The position numbers and the translations under genes are program-made. Of a DNA stretch of 64,000 nt, positions 12,714 through 25,250 are shown piece by piece. Numbering within the stretch: the stretch's first letter is position 1; each line of letters begins with the position of its first letter. The stretch is from Opisthorchis felineus (Eukaryota; Platyhelminthes; Trematoda; Opisthorchiida; Opisthorchiidae): the NCBI GenBank assembly GCA_004794785.1, contig SJOL01006586.1, positions 766,933 through 830,932 on the forward strand, read 5' to 3'. A model generated the notes under the pieces. The model did no database searches. It worked only from the letters and a program-made list of their open reading frames with translations, and was not told the origin of the DNA.

Positions 12714-13990
12714 TCACTCAGGCAATGTGGATAGAAACTGACAACAAGAAGGCGATTGACATCGATTAGCAGCCATATCTTGCACGTCTCCAACCAAGCG
12801 CAGTAGGGGCTACGCTGTCCCCACCATGGAAGGCGACTAGCATCGACAGCACCCAAACGTTCCGTAATCTCTTTCATACCCCTCTGCCAGCCCAAGGGTT
12901 GGCCAAATGTCTGCTTCCGCCACTCTGAATTGGGCACGGAAAACAGCACTCTCTTCGGCAAACGATTGTTCGGCATGGCCTAACCAACGCAGCTTCTGGT
13001 ACTGGACACATTCTTCAATGAAAGTCCCCGCTGCGCAATCGAAAACTCGCTTTCCAATTGCCTCGTTACTGATTCTCCGGAACCAACCCAATCGAGACAA
13101 CGATTGTTGAACACTGAAGACGTCTCAGTTCTGCTGATCCTACAGCCAAAATCTCAGCCACACAACAAAACGGCCCGTACTGTGGCATGATACGCACGTT
13201 CGTTGAGATTCAGAGTTATACCGGTTTGACACCGGTATAACACCGGTATGACACCGGTTTCAAATTAGCAAACGTGACCCGGGCCTTGTAGATTTGTGCA
13301 TTCATCTCATCTGTCATTCATAACTTATACAACTTTGGAGACTGCACAGAACTTATGTTCACAAACTTCCGCGGCAATGCTTGATGGGCAAACGTGTCAA
13401 GGAGAACAGACCGGTCAGTTGAGTCTAATGCGCATCGTAAATCCAGGAGTACTAAAATTGTGGGTCGTTTGTACGTTGTTCTAGCACCTGACGGAGTGTG
13501 GAGATTTGGTCAACGTAACCGCTATCAGGCCGGATCCCCGCTTGCTGCTCTCGAGTCAGTGTTTCACGAGGCACCGTAAGGCGACGAAGCACAAGTGATG
13601 CCAGCAAACTTGTTACAACCGGGGTTAAGCTGATCCCCTGTGGTTACCACACTCACTACGAGCCCTTTCTTTTGATAATGGCCACTTGTGTGCGACAGTC
13701 TCCTTTTCTCAAATGCGGGCAAACATACCAGAAAAGCGCTGGCTGAGGATTTCACCCCCGTCTTTGAACAATGCCGGTGTGAGGTCATCCGGACTAGCAG
13801 CTCGGTGGCGCTTGTGAGAGCGTGTGAAGTTATAAACCTCCGAGGCCGTAGGTGGTTCCACGTTCACCTTCCAGGGTTCTAATTCAACGTCGGCTCCAGA
13901 TGTGTAGCAGCTGGTGGCGACGATAGCTGTTGTTCTAAGTATTCGGCCCATTGGCCGAGGCGCTCTTCTTTATTCAAGATGATTGTTCCA
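12714..13990 (-). pseudogene. RTE-like reverse transcriptase, core-deleted
   Basis: 13709-13951 encodes SPDDLTPALFKDGGEILSQR, the usual start of the RT domain. 13420-13446 encodes LDLRCALDS, equivalent to the palm motif with the first catalytic Asp, and the frame continues to LPRKFVNI. The sequence then jumps to TDEMNAQIYKARVTFANL, which normally follows the YADD region by well over 100 residues, so that region is missing. The C-terminal part (ERAYHATVRAVLL, then MPNNRLPKRVLFSVPNSEWR) is well preserved to a stop at 12714-12716. An array of four ACCGGT hexamers interrupts it at about 13217-13263. Confidence 0.85.
13217..13263. repeat. Four ACCGGT palindromes at exact 11-bp spacing
   Basis: ACCGGT occurs at 13220, 13231, 13242 and 13253, each separated by five variable bases. 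The array sits inside the RTE-like reading frame, between codons for TFANL and LNLNERAYH, where relatives encode about ten ordinary residues. It is therefore a later insertion or local expansion. Confidence 0.9.
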
Positions 13991-14329
13991 TTCTGATCGC
14001 TGATGATTTCGCTCACAGGAGGTTTCCGTTGACTGGTCGCACGGATCAACCGAACTAATCTTCGATGAGTATCGGCTTTCTGGGCCTCTTCCATTTCATT
14101 GGTTTTCTGTGTCAACCAGACTTTACGGTTGCCTGAGTGAGCCTGGTAGCGCCGTGCCACAAGCAAAACTGTGCAAAGAGGTGGGGATCTCGTCCCAGTA
14201 TGAATTCACGTCTGATGTTAGAGAATTTGGAAGAGACCCAAGAAGACAATTCCGGATCTGCCACTCCTTCAGTTGCCAGGCGATTTGTCCGAACCTTATG
14301 TAGCCTTAGAAAAGAAGGGATTAGCGACT

Positions 14330-15110
14330 CCGGACGAGCACTTGATCAGAATCCATAAATGTGTTCCAAAACGACCGGCACTCAGTTATTGATCCGCGCC
14401 ATCGGTAACTGATGGCAACGCGATCGATTTGATTTCGTGGCCGGCACGCATTTGGAGGACACCATGTGGTCAGACGACGCCGGCTATTTCGAAAGCTAGT
14501 ACTGCACAGCTGAAGAAGTCGTTCACGATTGTCCGTACGTACCGAGTCACGCCCATGTCAATAACCTAATTGAGTCTCAGATGCGCTAAGCCTGTCCACT
14601 TGCGCATTCAGATCTCCGGCAACCACCACAATATCTGAGCTTTTAGCTCGCCACAACAGGGCATCAGTATGTAATAAAACTTTCTTTAGTGGTTTCAGAG
14701 CTACAGTCAGTTGCGTAAGCAGACACGATAAACAGACATCGATTAACTTTCTCCTTGTGAGAATGCTTCACACACGTTGCCAGACGAACCGTGTAGAGGT
14801 GATTATCAACGGGTATCCAGCCAAGCAAGGATCTTTCCGCACGATGAGCTAGAACGACGCCAACACTTGAACATCCTGCTGCAGCAGCCTCTGGGTCGCC
14901 AGACATGTGGAGCTGTAAGAGATTAGAGATTGATGGGCGGTTAGCTCAACCACTGTGGTTGCATCTTGAATTCTCGTTTCTGATAGCTAGCACACATCAA
15001 TGCCAAGCGAGTCCCGCGTGAGAGCGAGAGCAACTTGTCGACCTGTTTGCTTCAGAATGTGGATATTGAAGGCGGCCAGATAGACGGGGCGTCGAGGCTA
15101 GAAGATTGAT
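14330..15110 (-). pseudogene. RTE-like endonuclease domain, decayed
   Basis: Pieces in family order include AFNIHILKQTGRQVALALT at the start, then GVVLAHRAERSLLGW, then VVVAGDLNAQVDRLSASETQ (GDLNAQV at 14597-14617), then NQIDRVAISYRWRGSITECR and finally DSDQ (Q at 14342-14344). The family ends with a catalytic SDH triad, and here His is replaced by Gln. Together with several stop codons and a short in-frame loss near 14.5 kb, this means the nuclease is inactive. Its role in a live element is to nick target DNA to prime reverse transcription. Confidence 0.85.
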
Positions 15111-15373
15111 TTGGAGATGCCTGAGGATGTCGGCCCTGGATGACGCGCCGATATTGCTTGCAAAAGCGATGCAGGACGAACGGAGTAATCAGTCCTAAGT
15201 GCTGGGCCTACAAGAATAAAGTTACTAATATGGTGGGGAGAGGATGGAGAAAAAGTACGTGAAAGAGAAAGAAGGGAGGCGTCAGCAGTAGCATGTTTTC
15301 GCTCACTCGCCCTGATGTAAGCAGCGAATAAGACGATCCGGCCGATGGCACCACGCGACGGCCGATGTGGCAT

Positions 15374-18339
15374 GTTTATTTGTATATGTGCAATTCATGG
15401 TTGTACGTGGGCTGAGATACTGTCAGGGCGTCCACACCTAGACGGGAGGACGATTAGGGTCCTCAACAAAAGCTTTTGGCTCAAAAGCTTGACCGCAAGA
15501 CAGCAGTTTTTTGCTCGGAAATGTAAGCACATTAATATTTTTACGGAACACATCGCCACACATATTCCAAATCCCAACCTGGAGGACCGGGAGACTGTGT
15601 TCGTCAAACCTCTAATCATTGACCAACCTGGTATGAGAGACTCTGTGAGTGTCGCAGGGACACCTCCCAGTATAGCTCAATGGGTCGCCGAGGTACACAA
15701 ATCCCCATACCACGGTAAGGTCCAGTATCTTTGTGACGTTAATTTCTTGTTAAATTAGCTTATATCACGGAATGGTAGAGCACAGTCTACTATCCTCATA
15801 GGCTGTTGAAATAATCGGTCCGCCAGGTTATTCCGCATACTAAACGAATCACACGGAGTTTAGGGTGCCTGACTTAATGGTACGCATTCCAACATTCATC
15901 CAGCTCTTTTCTAGTATAAGCATAATAACGAATACGACGATTCCGAAGTTTTGTGTGTGACCCAGGAAGGCCACATGCAGGTTACAGGAAGAACAACGAT
16001 TCTTGTACGCTTCTAATTCTGCCAGTTAGTATGTTGACCTCCACATTTTTCGAATATAAAGAAAAAAATCATACCAATCTTATCTGATCAGTTCGACCAG
16101 GAGCAGGATATCCAGGCAAACTGGAAGCATATGAAGAGCTGAAACGAGCTACATGCGAATTTTTCAAAATGCTTGATAAGGCCCTCGCTGGAACCTAGTC
16201 ACCTTAACTGAGGTCACTCACCTAAAATAAGGCTTTCTAGCGTAGCACCTGAATTGTTGAGGGAACACGAATTGATGGCCCTATTGTACGTTTGCATGCA
16301 CCATCACCCTCAACTTTTCAATTGCTGACGAAAAAAACCTTAAGAATCGAAACATCTCTAGCCCGACCATATTACATAAGGACATTCTGACTTGATCAAG
16401 CCTATCAAAATAGGACAGTAAGGAATTTGAACTGAACATGAAACGACTAGTTCCCGGTTAAAATGGCCAAAATAATTTTGAAGCAGGAAATGCAGACCTA
16501 TTCGTGCTAGAGAAAGCGAGGTATGGGAATATACGACTGCTACTGGAAACAACCCATTTGATTTCCCGACAAACGGACCAGCCGGCGATCGATTTTTATT
16601 GAAATTCAATTAGCTTTTATCTGTCGGACATGGAGAAATTACTATGAAAGTTCGAAACACTGTGAATATTCCAAATTTATCCGGTTTATTGAGGATAAAG
16701 GTGATTACCGAAGCGTGAATTCAAAAGCCTGAGATGTTCGACAGTAGTCACAGGAAAACGCTTCGTGAACAACAACTTATTTGTAGTGTTCACTTGAATA
16801 AGTTTTTTGACCAGAAAGGATGGGCCTTCTGGGATCAGCTTGCGAAGAATTTGTGCACCGAAATCCCCACTCACAAAAAATGACCGGTGACGCTTCCTAA
16901 AAGAACCGCATCAGTCTACCACCAATTTACCTACTATCATGGCATTACCAGTACTACACTACAACACATTGCGTAGAATATTGTCACAGACGAGCGGTTT
17001 GTATGGTTCTAAGAGAGCATCTATTCCAGTGGCATGATTCCTCATTCAGGAGCAATTGGAGACCATTCTCCTCAGGCGTCTGACGAATCGCCGTGTTCGG
17101 ATTTTCGCTTATCAGGCGCAACCACAAAAACATCTGCACTGGATTTTAGACTTTCCCACCTGCTAATGATACAAAAGCATGCGTTGATCTGCTGCAGTCT
17201 GATGCGTGACGGGACGTTCGGGCAACCAGCATCTCACAATGAAGATGTGCAAGCATGTCCGCCGAACCTGATCTCACAAACCCATTATTGACAATTCACC
17301 GTAATAGATCACGTTGGCAAGTAAGCGAGCCGTCGTGACGGCCGATTGATGCGATCACATCCGAAGGACGAACGTAAGACGCGACTGATCATGCGAGAAC
17401 CGGACGGTATTGAACAAGCTACGATCAAGCTTTGGTGAGTAACCCAATCCACCTTATGCTCGTTTGTCGGCTTCCGTTATTGGTTCTACCAGCGACCCAG
17501 TTAGGAATTGCACGACATAACGATGAAGCTGCTTAGAACAAAAGACAAACCGCTCAATCGACGGAGATGAAACTTGGTGTGCGTGTGTGAAACTGGGTTC
17601 CATGCAAAGCCATGAAAACCAAGCACCCCGATTCAGAAAGACGAAATGGCCCTTAAGCGAGGCACGATGACCAAAAAAGCAGTTTAGGAGTCCTAGTTTT
17701 GATAAATACATAGCAGTAATATCTACCGTGGCTTATTGTATCCGTTATAAATGTAGTAGTTGGGTTATCACCACAACGTTGGACGAATCGATTAGTTCCA
17801 TCTATCGTCATCATCATCATAGATAGTAATAGATCAGTAGTGGAAACTAGCGCTTAACTGTCATACAACCATGGAGAAAGAATGCCCCACTAAAGGGAAT
17901 ACTGGAAGGCAAAATGCCTTAGGTCTCCAGAGGAGATGCCTAAGGTCGAGGACTTCCAAAACCATTCAGATAAACTCATCAACGAGATTGATCCATATAT
18001 GTTTCGAACCATACCCAACACAAGTCCAGCACAGAATGGCTCTAGCTGCTTTCGTCACCGATCCCGGTTTGACAATGGATTGGCTGTGGTGGAGACTGCT
18101 GGTTCGATGCTTAAAACACCATTTCTTCAAGAAAGTTTTTTTTGACGTCGTGTGAACGAACTCGGGGCCTTCTTTCGCAAAATTAATGTCTGGAATCCCA
18201 TACCTTGAAAAAATGAGACCTCAGGAGGTTTATCGCAGATGCAGCCGTGCTGATGGTCAGTTGGTTAATTTAAAAACCGCTATAGTAGTCAGCCATTCTA
18301 ATGCAATGCGTTGGGTACATTCGAAGAGGTCCGCTTCCA
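15374..18339. other. No gene assigned (3 kb)
   Basis: Holds an open plus frame of 137 codons (15345-15758) with no recognisable domain, and a perfect palindrome CAAAAGCTTTTG at 15467-15478. A possible 30-base shard of the hammerhead-family repeat lies at 15783-15812. A plus frame at 17034-17291 has a fair acceptor (ctcctcag at 17057-17064), and a short (TCA)4 run sits at about 17810-17821. None is strong enough to name as a gene. Confidence 0.45.
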
Positions 18340-18394
18340 CTAGTTGCCATGGTCGGTTTGAAAGCTATCGTAGCAACGCCGGAGACTTGACGGA

Positions 18395-18590
18395 ATTTTG
18401 AACATTCTGCTTCTTTTTTGGATGAAAGCTTGTAGACGTACTATTGTGTTCCTATGATCACTTTGCAAACTTTTTGACATTTCACCTAGAGTTTTTCCGA
18501 GATGGTCCAAAATCACCACCGTCTTTCTGCCAAAATTGTAACTGTTGGAACGTCTCAGGGCTAACACCACTACCACTATGGCTATCACAG
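18395..18590 (-). pseudogene. Gypsy RNase H trace
   Basis: FGRKTVVILDHLGKTLG and the following VRLQAF resemble the Gypsy RNase H pattern FGR.....TDHKPL....... LQ. The match is short, but its position right after the RT connection domain supports it. Confidence 0.5.
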
Positions 18591-18639
18591 TTTATTCGCC
18601 TCGCTTCTTGATGAGAGGTAGCTCCCAAACCGGACTGGC

Positions 18640-19040
18640 TGTTATCACTCTGAATAAGTAAATGCTGATTGGATCACGGCAAGCTAAAACAGGCGATTCA
18701 GTGATGGCTTGCTTTTTCTGCTCGAATGAACTTTGCCGCTATTCCCCACAATTTCCACTGCACACTCTTGTGCGTCAGGTGGCGAATCGGCTGCATCGGA
18801 TCCGGTAACTTTGGAATAAAAACGACTGAGACGGTTCACCATGCTGCCCGGGTTGATGACCGATCTGGTATCGTTTGGAATGGACATATGAATTGCATGG
18901 ATTTTCTCCGGATCTGCAAGTAACTCATTTGATGTTAGCAGATGTCCATGTAAATTATCACACTCAGTTTGTTATTCCACTTTATCAGAAGAGAGATGGG
19001 TACCTTGTTCGACACAATGAATGAGAGCATGTTCTTTAAT
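18640..19040 (-). pseudogene. Gypsy reverse transcriptase, C-terminal part
   Basis: The peptide pieces HLLTSNELLADPEKIHAI, then PNDTRSVINPGSMVNRLSRF and, after a frameshift, LPDPMQPIRHLTHKSVQWKL, match the end of Gypsy RT and the connection domain (family pattern: G..LT..G...DP.K..AI, then F.G..NY...F, then L..L......W.W). Frameshifts separate the pieces. The catalytic motif lies upstream of what survives. Confidence 0.75.
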
Positions 19041-19239
19041 TGTTCGCCCGAATGTAAGTGCGTCATTAAAACAAAAAAACCCAGGAAGTTTGTATAACAC
19101 TGGGATCGAACATTTTGGAATATCTTGCTTGATAACTTCAATTCAAATGAAAGGCATAGATAGTTAATCTACTGAAGGAGGTACCGAAAGTAGTGAGGCA
19201 GCCTGAGTCAGTCTCAGCTGCTGGAAAACCGGGCATAAA

Positions 19240-19638
19240 TCAGGCTGTGCAAATCGCTTTGCTTAAAATAGGTCCAAGATTATACCGCTTAGCATACCAA
19301 GTCTCTGGTGTTCGCGACGCAGTACGGAATTCGAAGGCTTGGAACAGGCTGGCTTCTCTTGGTAGGCACACTAATTCATCAGGAAACGCAGAGGCAACAT
19401 TCACAAAAGTAGTGCCGGATTGCAGATTACAAAAATTATCATGATGGGTGGCACTGGACCTCAATTCATCTGTCGCTGAATAGCCACTAACTGGCATCAG
19501 ATCATCCTTTGTCACTAAAAATTCTGTGGTACGTTGTTGCATATTTTTGGAGATTTTCGTACTCAGGCGTACCTTTCCGACTATTTTGGAATGTGTACCG
19601 TCGCACATTCGTAGGTTTGAGTCACCAGGTGATAACAA
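19240..19638 (-). pseudogene. Gypsy protease-RT linker region
   Basis: A stop-free stretch of 132 codons. Segments such as KIVGKVRLSTKISKNMQQRT, TTEFLVTKDDLMPVSGYSAT and ASAFPDELVCLPREASLF have the character of the region after the aspartic protease in Gypsy polyproteins, where a folded linker leads to the RT. No protease active-site DTG is readable upstream. The plus strand is open over part of the same interval (19193-19444), which I take as the shadow. Confidence 0.6.
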
Positions 19639-19850
19639 CAGGCCTCAGACTAAGTGGTCAAGGATGTTATTTACCGGAGTTCCCTGTCGGGTGACATTTC
19701 CGCGCTTCGTTGACATCAAGTTTAGCTGATTCCGCCACGAACACTTCGGCTGCAGTTGAAATGATTTCCCTGACCACATTTGGAGCATGTCCTCCTCCAC
19801 GACAAATATTCCTTTTACCTTCTCATGTATGGTTTCTCAAAAATCCGCGT

Positions 19851-22800
19851 ACCGTTGAGTCCTTCATCATGACCGCATTTAGTTCTGTTGGGTCAGGTTT
19901 AGATTTGAGGGAACCTAGATGACTTCCAGCAGTGGCCTCAATGTCACATATATTGATTCACTGACCTGACGATAGCGGACGGCATTTGGGATTTTTTTCT
20001 TGTCCCTTCGTTAAGAACACTCAGGTTGATATATTCGCGAATTAAACTTCCTTCCATACAGTCTTAAAATTTACAGGACTTAGCCATGAGCTTCAGCGCA
20101 AGGGAAACTGGAATCGTTTTCGGAAGATTTCGGTAACAATTGGTTCAAAGCGTTTTTCAACCAACTAAAAAAACTGTAATCGTTTACTCGTTTCACTGAA
20201 CTGGCCCAGGCGAAACTTCACGCATTTGGTGATTACGGCTGCCGGGAGCCTGGGGTCTTCGTTGATTTTTATATGAGCTCCCTGATGATGGACCAAGGGC
20301 TTCCTTCGAAGGCCAAAATATTGCCAGCTGGCGTTCTTTGATTTCATATCGAAAACGCTCAGAAATAAGAAGTCATCATATTCTTACTTCAAGAATTTTC
20401 AGTTTTCCGGAAAATCCTTCTGGCCAGCTAAATTCAGTGGTGTTATTGGCAAGGGAGTCATTGGATGCCTTTCAGTGACTAAGGAATTCACCTCGCACTA
20501 TACCGTGAAAAGTCGCTTCATACCCAGAAAAGCTTCCAATCACTCAAAGTCCAGGCAATCAGAACTCAGATGCAACGACTGCTATTGGTTATCAAGGAGC
20601 TCTAAAAAAGGAAAATTCCTTTTTTCGAATATTAGCAGAACTGCATTTGGTGAGTTCAATTAAGCTCCCAGTTCGAAACACAGTAGTCCGTACAGTGTGA
20701 AAGAATTCATCAGCGCTCCACAGCGTTGACTTTCTCATGTCACACAGTATAGGGAAATGGGTAATATCATGGGTAAGCAAAACATTTGCTCCATGTTTGT
20801 ACCACCTACAGAAACATGTTTGTTTACGTCAGTTCAGAGGTCACCAATGTTGAGACCAGCGTTCGGCCCGGCCAGGATAGTCCCATCGGGACAGTTACCA
20901 AGCGCTGCGGGTTACTGTGTCAGCTAAGGGTTCTGTGGAATCTACAAAGGTGATGGTCCTGGTGCTGAACTGCAGCTCATCCGTAGAATACTGATGATAA
21001 AAGAACATCTACAGTAGTTTGTAAAGAGACATCCCAAGCTAAAGAATTGATCCGAAATCTTGTCCGCATTATTTTCGAAAAAGCCCCTTTATGTCTGTCT
21101 TCTGTTAGAAGCTACAGGACTTCCAAATGCTATCCTGTCATCTAATCATCGTCTTGCAAAGGATGTAAACTACCGCCCAATTAAGAAGATCCATTGCTCA
21201 ACATCAACATAAAGGATAAACTGCCGGTCCGTAACTCATCACTAGCGAATGATTCATTTGTTCACCAGTGTTCCGAAAACTTTGTGGATAGCGTGAGTTG
21301 GCATTAATCCTAGAGAATTTCTGATCACAGGTTACTTGAGAACTGGGGGAGTTCATTGCTCTTCTGATCAATACCAACAAATAGACCAGTCTAGCGGGAC
21401 TCTTAGGATGAATTTTCTTGATGCAAACATGTCATTCAAAATCCGTGTACCAAATGGTCATTATTAGTCGGTTACTTGAACCCCCAGGTGTCACCAAAAA
21501 AGTAACATGTAGGCCTTGCCTCACTTATCACTTTTCAAAGCAAAAAGCTAACCAGATAATGCCCTTGTCTTAGATCCCTTGTAAATTCAAATCCAAAGTT
21601 AGAATCCCATTTCATTTATTATGGCTGTGTTTGTCGGAAGAGAAGCTGTGGAAACGGTATTTTGGTAAACATTTGTGTTTTGACTTAAAGTGACTTGGTT
21701 TAAGTTTCATAAATTTTTAAAGATATGTAGTATTTGCTTGTCTCCCAGAAGATTTTGTCCATACGAGAGCATATGTGTAATGCACTACTGAATCATTACG
21801 ACAGAGTTGTGGTGTGGCTTAATGTCTCTGAACACTTACTGTATCTAACATGGTAACTAAGGGAGCATATTGTGGTCCCGGGGTCTGCCTCCCCATTGCT
21901 TTACTCGCAGGTCAAATCTATTTTGGCAACATTGGTACATTCCGTATATGTGTTTCAGTGCGGCAGTTGTTCAAAAACTCCAGCAATCAAAGAGATAACT
22001 CATTACACTCTTTGGCAGCCGCTCTACATTGTTGGCTAGGCAACGGAAGACCTCTGTAACTGTAGTTGTCATCGAAGTTAAACGGCAATCCGTCTCTGAT
22101 GTTCCCTCAATTTTGCAAGGACCTTTGCATTAAGCGACGTCGTCATCATTGAACGCAATATTAGGTATTTCCCCTTCATATGAATAGAATCTCAACCTCT
22201 TAATCAAGTGATACATTTTTGATGCAGCTGATTCAGTAGCCACTCATGTGGGTAACTCTCGTGCTGTCCAGTACAGTCAGGTTGAGCTGTTCCACTGATT
22301 AGACCAATCAGGTCAACTGCTGCAATGCTCGCTCCCATGAGGATGCTACATGGTTTCTCACAAGTCACTTTGACTCCTGGAATAAACATGAGTTTATTCG
22401 TCCATAAGATGGAAATGATCTGCCACATGACTTCCGATTTAAAGTAATACTATTTGCTATCCATGGTACCTCTGGATAGATATGACTGTCCTGATAATAC
22501 TTCAACCGGAGCAACAGCTTCATCGGCGTAAAACTGTCAGACCATTTCAAAGTGATCCCAAACGAAGTTGTCAGCTCAATTTATTGTGCTTTAGAGAAAC
22601 ATACATCACTGAATCTGAAAACTCTTAATCTTGCAAATTAGGTGCTGCTAACTGATTGAGCAGGAAGCTCGCCTCGTATTTGCTTCCAACGGCTACCATC
22701 TCATTCGGCTTCAGCTGAAGCTAACCATAGCTACAGTTCGAAGGAGATTTCGACTAGCATTGGGATACGCAGGTTTGACATCTTAGCTCACCTGCATCCA

Positions 22801-25015
22801 GAAACCTGCGATCTAGCACACTCAGCAATAGACTTCTATAAGCCGCAATACTATGGTTTGATTTTCCTGGTGAGGCGGTAGGTAAAACTTTGTGTGCGTA
22901 CTGATTGAACCAGAGCACCGCCTCTCCATTTAAACTTACTTGTTCACCGAGCAATTCGAACTCATTTCATCAAGGCAAACAGCGTTCAACTGTGCGTGCA
23001 ATTCACTAAGAACCTAGGGATGGTGCAACTGATATCATTATTTGTCTTGATCTTTAACCGTCACATAGGTTATCAGTGTCACGAGATATGCTGTTCATTC
23101 ATCTCAGGTTACGGTGACATTAGCTAACAGAGATGTGACTGACACCAGAATTCCACTAAGGACTTAGCGAAATTTAGTCATGAGGAGATCGGATGGCGGC
23201 AAATTCCAAATGCAAAAAATAAATATACACGAGGATTAAGGATTTTCGCTGTGGGCTAAAGACGGTTTTACGGTAACCGCTATTTGCACGCTGGCTTAGG
23301 AATCGGCCACTGAACTAAATTTCCATCTTAACTGGTGGCAAGATGCAAGTTTCGGGGTAACAGTGCTCTCGAAAAACATTATTTGCAACTCGTAATTATG
23401 GTTGAATAAAAGTGGAAATGTCAAACGAGAAATGACTGCAAAGATTGGGTTTTCGTCCTGCCAGCAACTTTTCGTACAGCTCGTGGCCTACGATTTCAGG
23501 AATGGGCTAAGATGATCAAAGTACGACAGATTAGCCAATCATTTTACAGCTAAACAAAGGGTAATATGCACGAGATTTACAATGAAGGAATACCTACTAA
23601 AACTAGGTTGAGCCTTCAAAACTCTCATCGAAACTCAGCCATGCCAAAAGCTTTACGCTGGGTATTCTCCAATGACAAGCAAAAAATACATTCATGAATT
23701 CGAATTTTCATATCATGGAGAGGCACTTATGCTTTCATAAAATGAATGATCATTCTGCTATATCTGTGGATGCATCGACACATATTCAAGCACGTTACAC
23801 ACGATTTCGAGGGTCTTTGGCGTCAGGAGTCGGCTAATCGCATTCCACGTTGGAACAGTGTGTGTTCCCGTAAAATTTTGTAAGGAAATCGGTGTTTATC
23901 TCTGTCGGCAGCTGTTAACGGACTGCAGATGACATTGTCTAATGTACTCTGTTTGTTGTCGTGTTTGTTTGCTCACATGTATGTGGCTTGTCACGGAGCC
24001 CCGGTCCTGGTCTGTCTTGGTTTTATTTGGTGGGTGATAGGTTGCGCATCCATACAGAGTACTCAGCCAACAGAACTTGAATTAATCCACCATCATTTCA
24101 CGAAGGCATTCAGAAGCCGAACTTTCGCTCATCGAAGCCTCAGTTACACCAAATTAAGTTCATTTTAATAGCCCACTTCTGAAAGGCGTATAGAATTTTA
24201 GCAGTCTCAAAGCAAACTAGTGGCATCCAAATTAAGCCAATCAGGATTCATTTTCCTAGTCATTAACACGTTTGTATCCCTGCACGTCCAACCTTTCTGT
24301 GGCTCCCATGACCACTCTCATCGTCTAACAAATCACGGAAGTGACGATTACGTTTACCGCAATCCCTCAGTCTTTTAAGTATTCCCTAGTACATATTTTG
24401 TTGAAATTAACTTTCATAAACACACCCACAATTCTATTAAACGGCACGGTTTCTTTGCTGTGTCAGATTCTATTTCACTATGTTGTTACCCGTCCTTAGC
24501 TGTGTTCATTATCTATACATTCTCCTGCAAGTGTATGTCTGATCTAGATCGTTGTATGACTCCCTCATGAGTTGGTTACTCTGAGATTCTTATTAAACAG
24601 CCTAAGATAAACTCCATAGTTTCGATGGAAACCTCGGTAAATTGCGACTCTATAAGACTAACCTTACATAATGTGTCTACATTTAGTGTATGGGCTTACC
24701 AACCCATGTGGCTTCAGTCTTGTTGCGTATGCATATAATCCTTTTCTGAAACGCAGGGTACGCTTGTCTATTCATCCTTAATTCGGAGTCAGACAAGTAT
24801 GTACCGCAGGCACATTAGCAACGTTTCTTTCCATAGACTCAAATAGCATCGGACTATGCGAATCTCCAAAAAAGACTCAAGAATGCAACAACGACTGAAT
24901 TCCCAAATTCATCACAGCGGTCGTCGTGAAGCCTGGCTTTAGCTTACCTCCTCTGAGCATACCGTTAATTGCATATCGCGAGATTATCCCACCTATTTTC
25001 ATTTTTTTATCACAG
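19851..25015. other. No gene recognised (5.2 kb)
   Basis: The first few hundred bases may be degraded gag of the Gypsy remnant on the minus strand. Beyond that I see only short frames, no RNA genes and no repeats. Confidence 0.45.
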
Positions 25016-25116
25016 GCTTTCGTAGGTGTTTTTCATCTGAACATTATAGAAATGAATCTCCGTGGGACGAAAACTTTGACGATTTGACGGCTGTTGAATC
25101 TATTTTGACCAGTTGA
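25016..25116 (+). CDS. Possible terminal exon, unidentified
   Basis: A very good acceptor (long pyrimidine tract ending atttttttatcacag at 25015) is followed by two bases completing a codon and 32 open codons, then TGA at 25114-25116. The peptide contains EHYRNESPWDENFDDLTAVE, acidic and protein-like. No AATAAA signal was seen close downstream. The next candidate exon starts 135 bases later and cannot follow in the same transcript unless this stop is bypassed, so at most one of the two may be real. Confidence 0.25.
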
Positions 25117-25250
25117 AGTAGAACCATACCGTCACCGTAAAAACTAATATCAAGCAACTATTACTCCACTAGATTGGCAGAATTGTTCCACACCTAGGGC
25201 AACTAGGCTTATGATGCTGCGAATTTTTTTGCTGATACATGACATTTCAG

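Larger units (their letters stand above)
12505..15373 (-). mobile_element. RTE-like non-LTR retrotransposon, decayed
   Basis: Reading the minus strand from about 15.37 kb down to 12.5 kb gives, in order, an apurinic-type endonuclease, a linker rich in charged residues, the start of the reverse transcriptase palm, and the C-terminal region. A frame end at 12714-12716 follows, then a short 3' UTR and a (TGA)n tail. Frames shift many times and stops are common, so it is dead. The central RT, including the catalytic YADD segment, is deleted. The relatives are the proteins often mislabelled craniofacial development protein 2 or endonuclease-reverse transcriptase in animal genomes. The RTE clade is favoured by the tail and domain order. 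The 5' end is uncertain and I could not identify target-site duplications. Confidence 0.85.
18340..19850 (-). mobile_element. Ty3/Gypsy retrotransposon remnant (minus strand)
   Basis: Reading the minus strand downward there is a gag-type zinc knuckle at about 19752-19787 (CSKCGQGNHFNC), then a protease-to-RT linker (19240-19640), the C-terminal RT (18640-19040) and RNase H traces (18395-18590). This is Gypsy order. The central RT with its catalytic motif is missing between about 19240 and 19040. No integrase and no long terminal repeats were recognised. Frames shift and stops are present, so the copy is dead. It belongs to a different lineage from the two plus-strand Gypsy remnants at 37.5 and 58.6 kb, judging by its motifs. 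Confidence 0.75.

Noticed and set aside
19193..19444. Plus-strand frame of 83 codons with protein-like composition
   Set aside because: It is the complementary shadow of the better-supported Gypsy linker on the minus strand.
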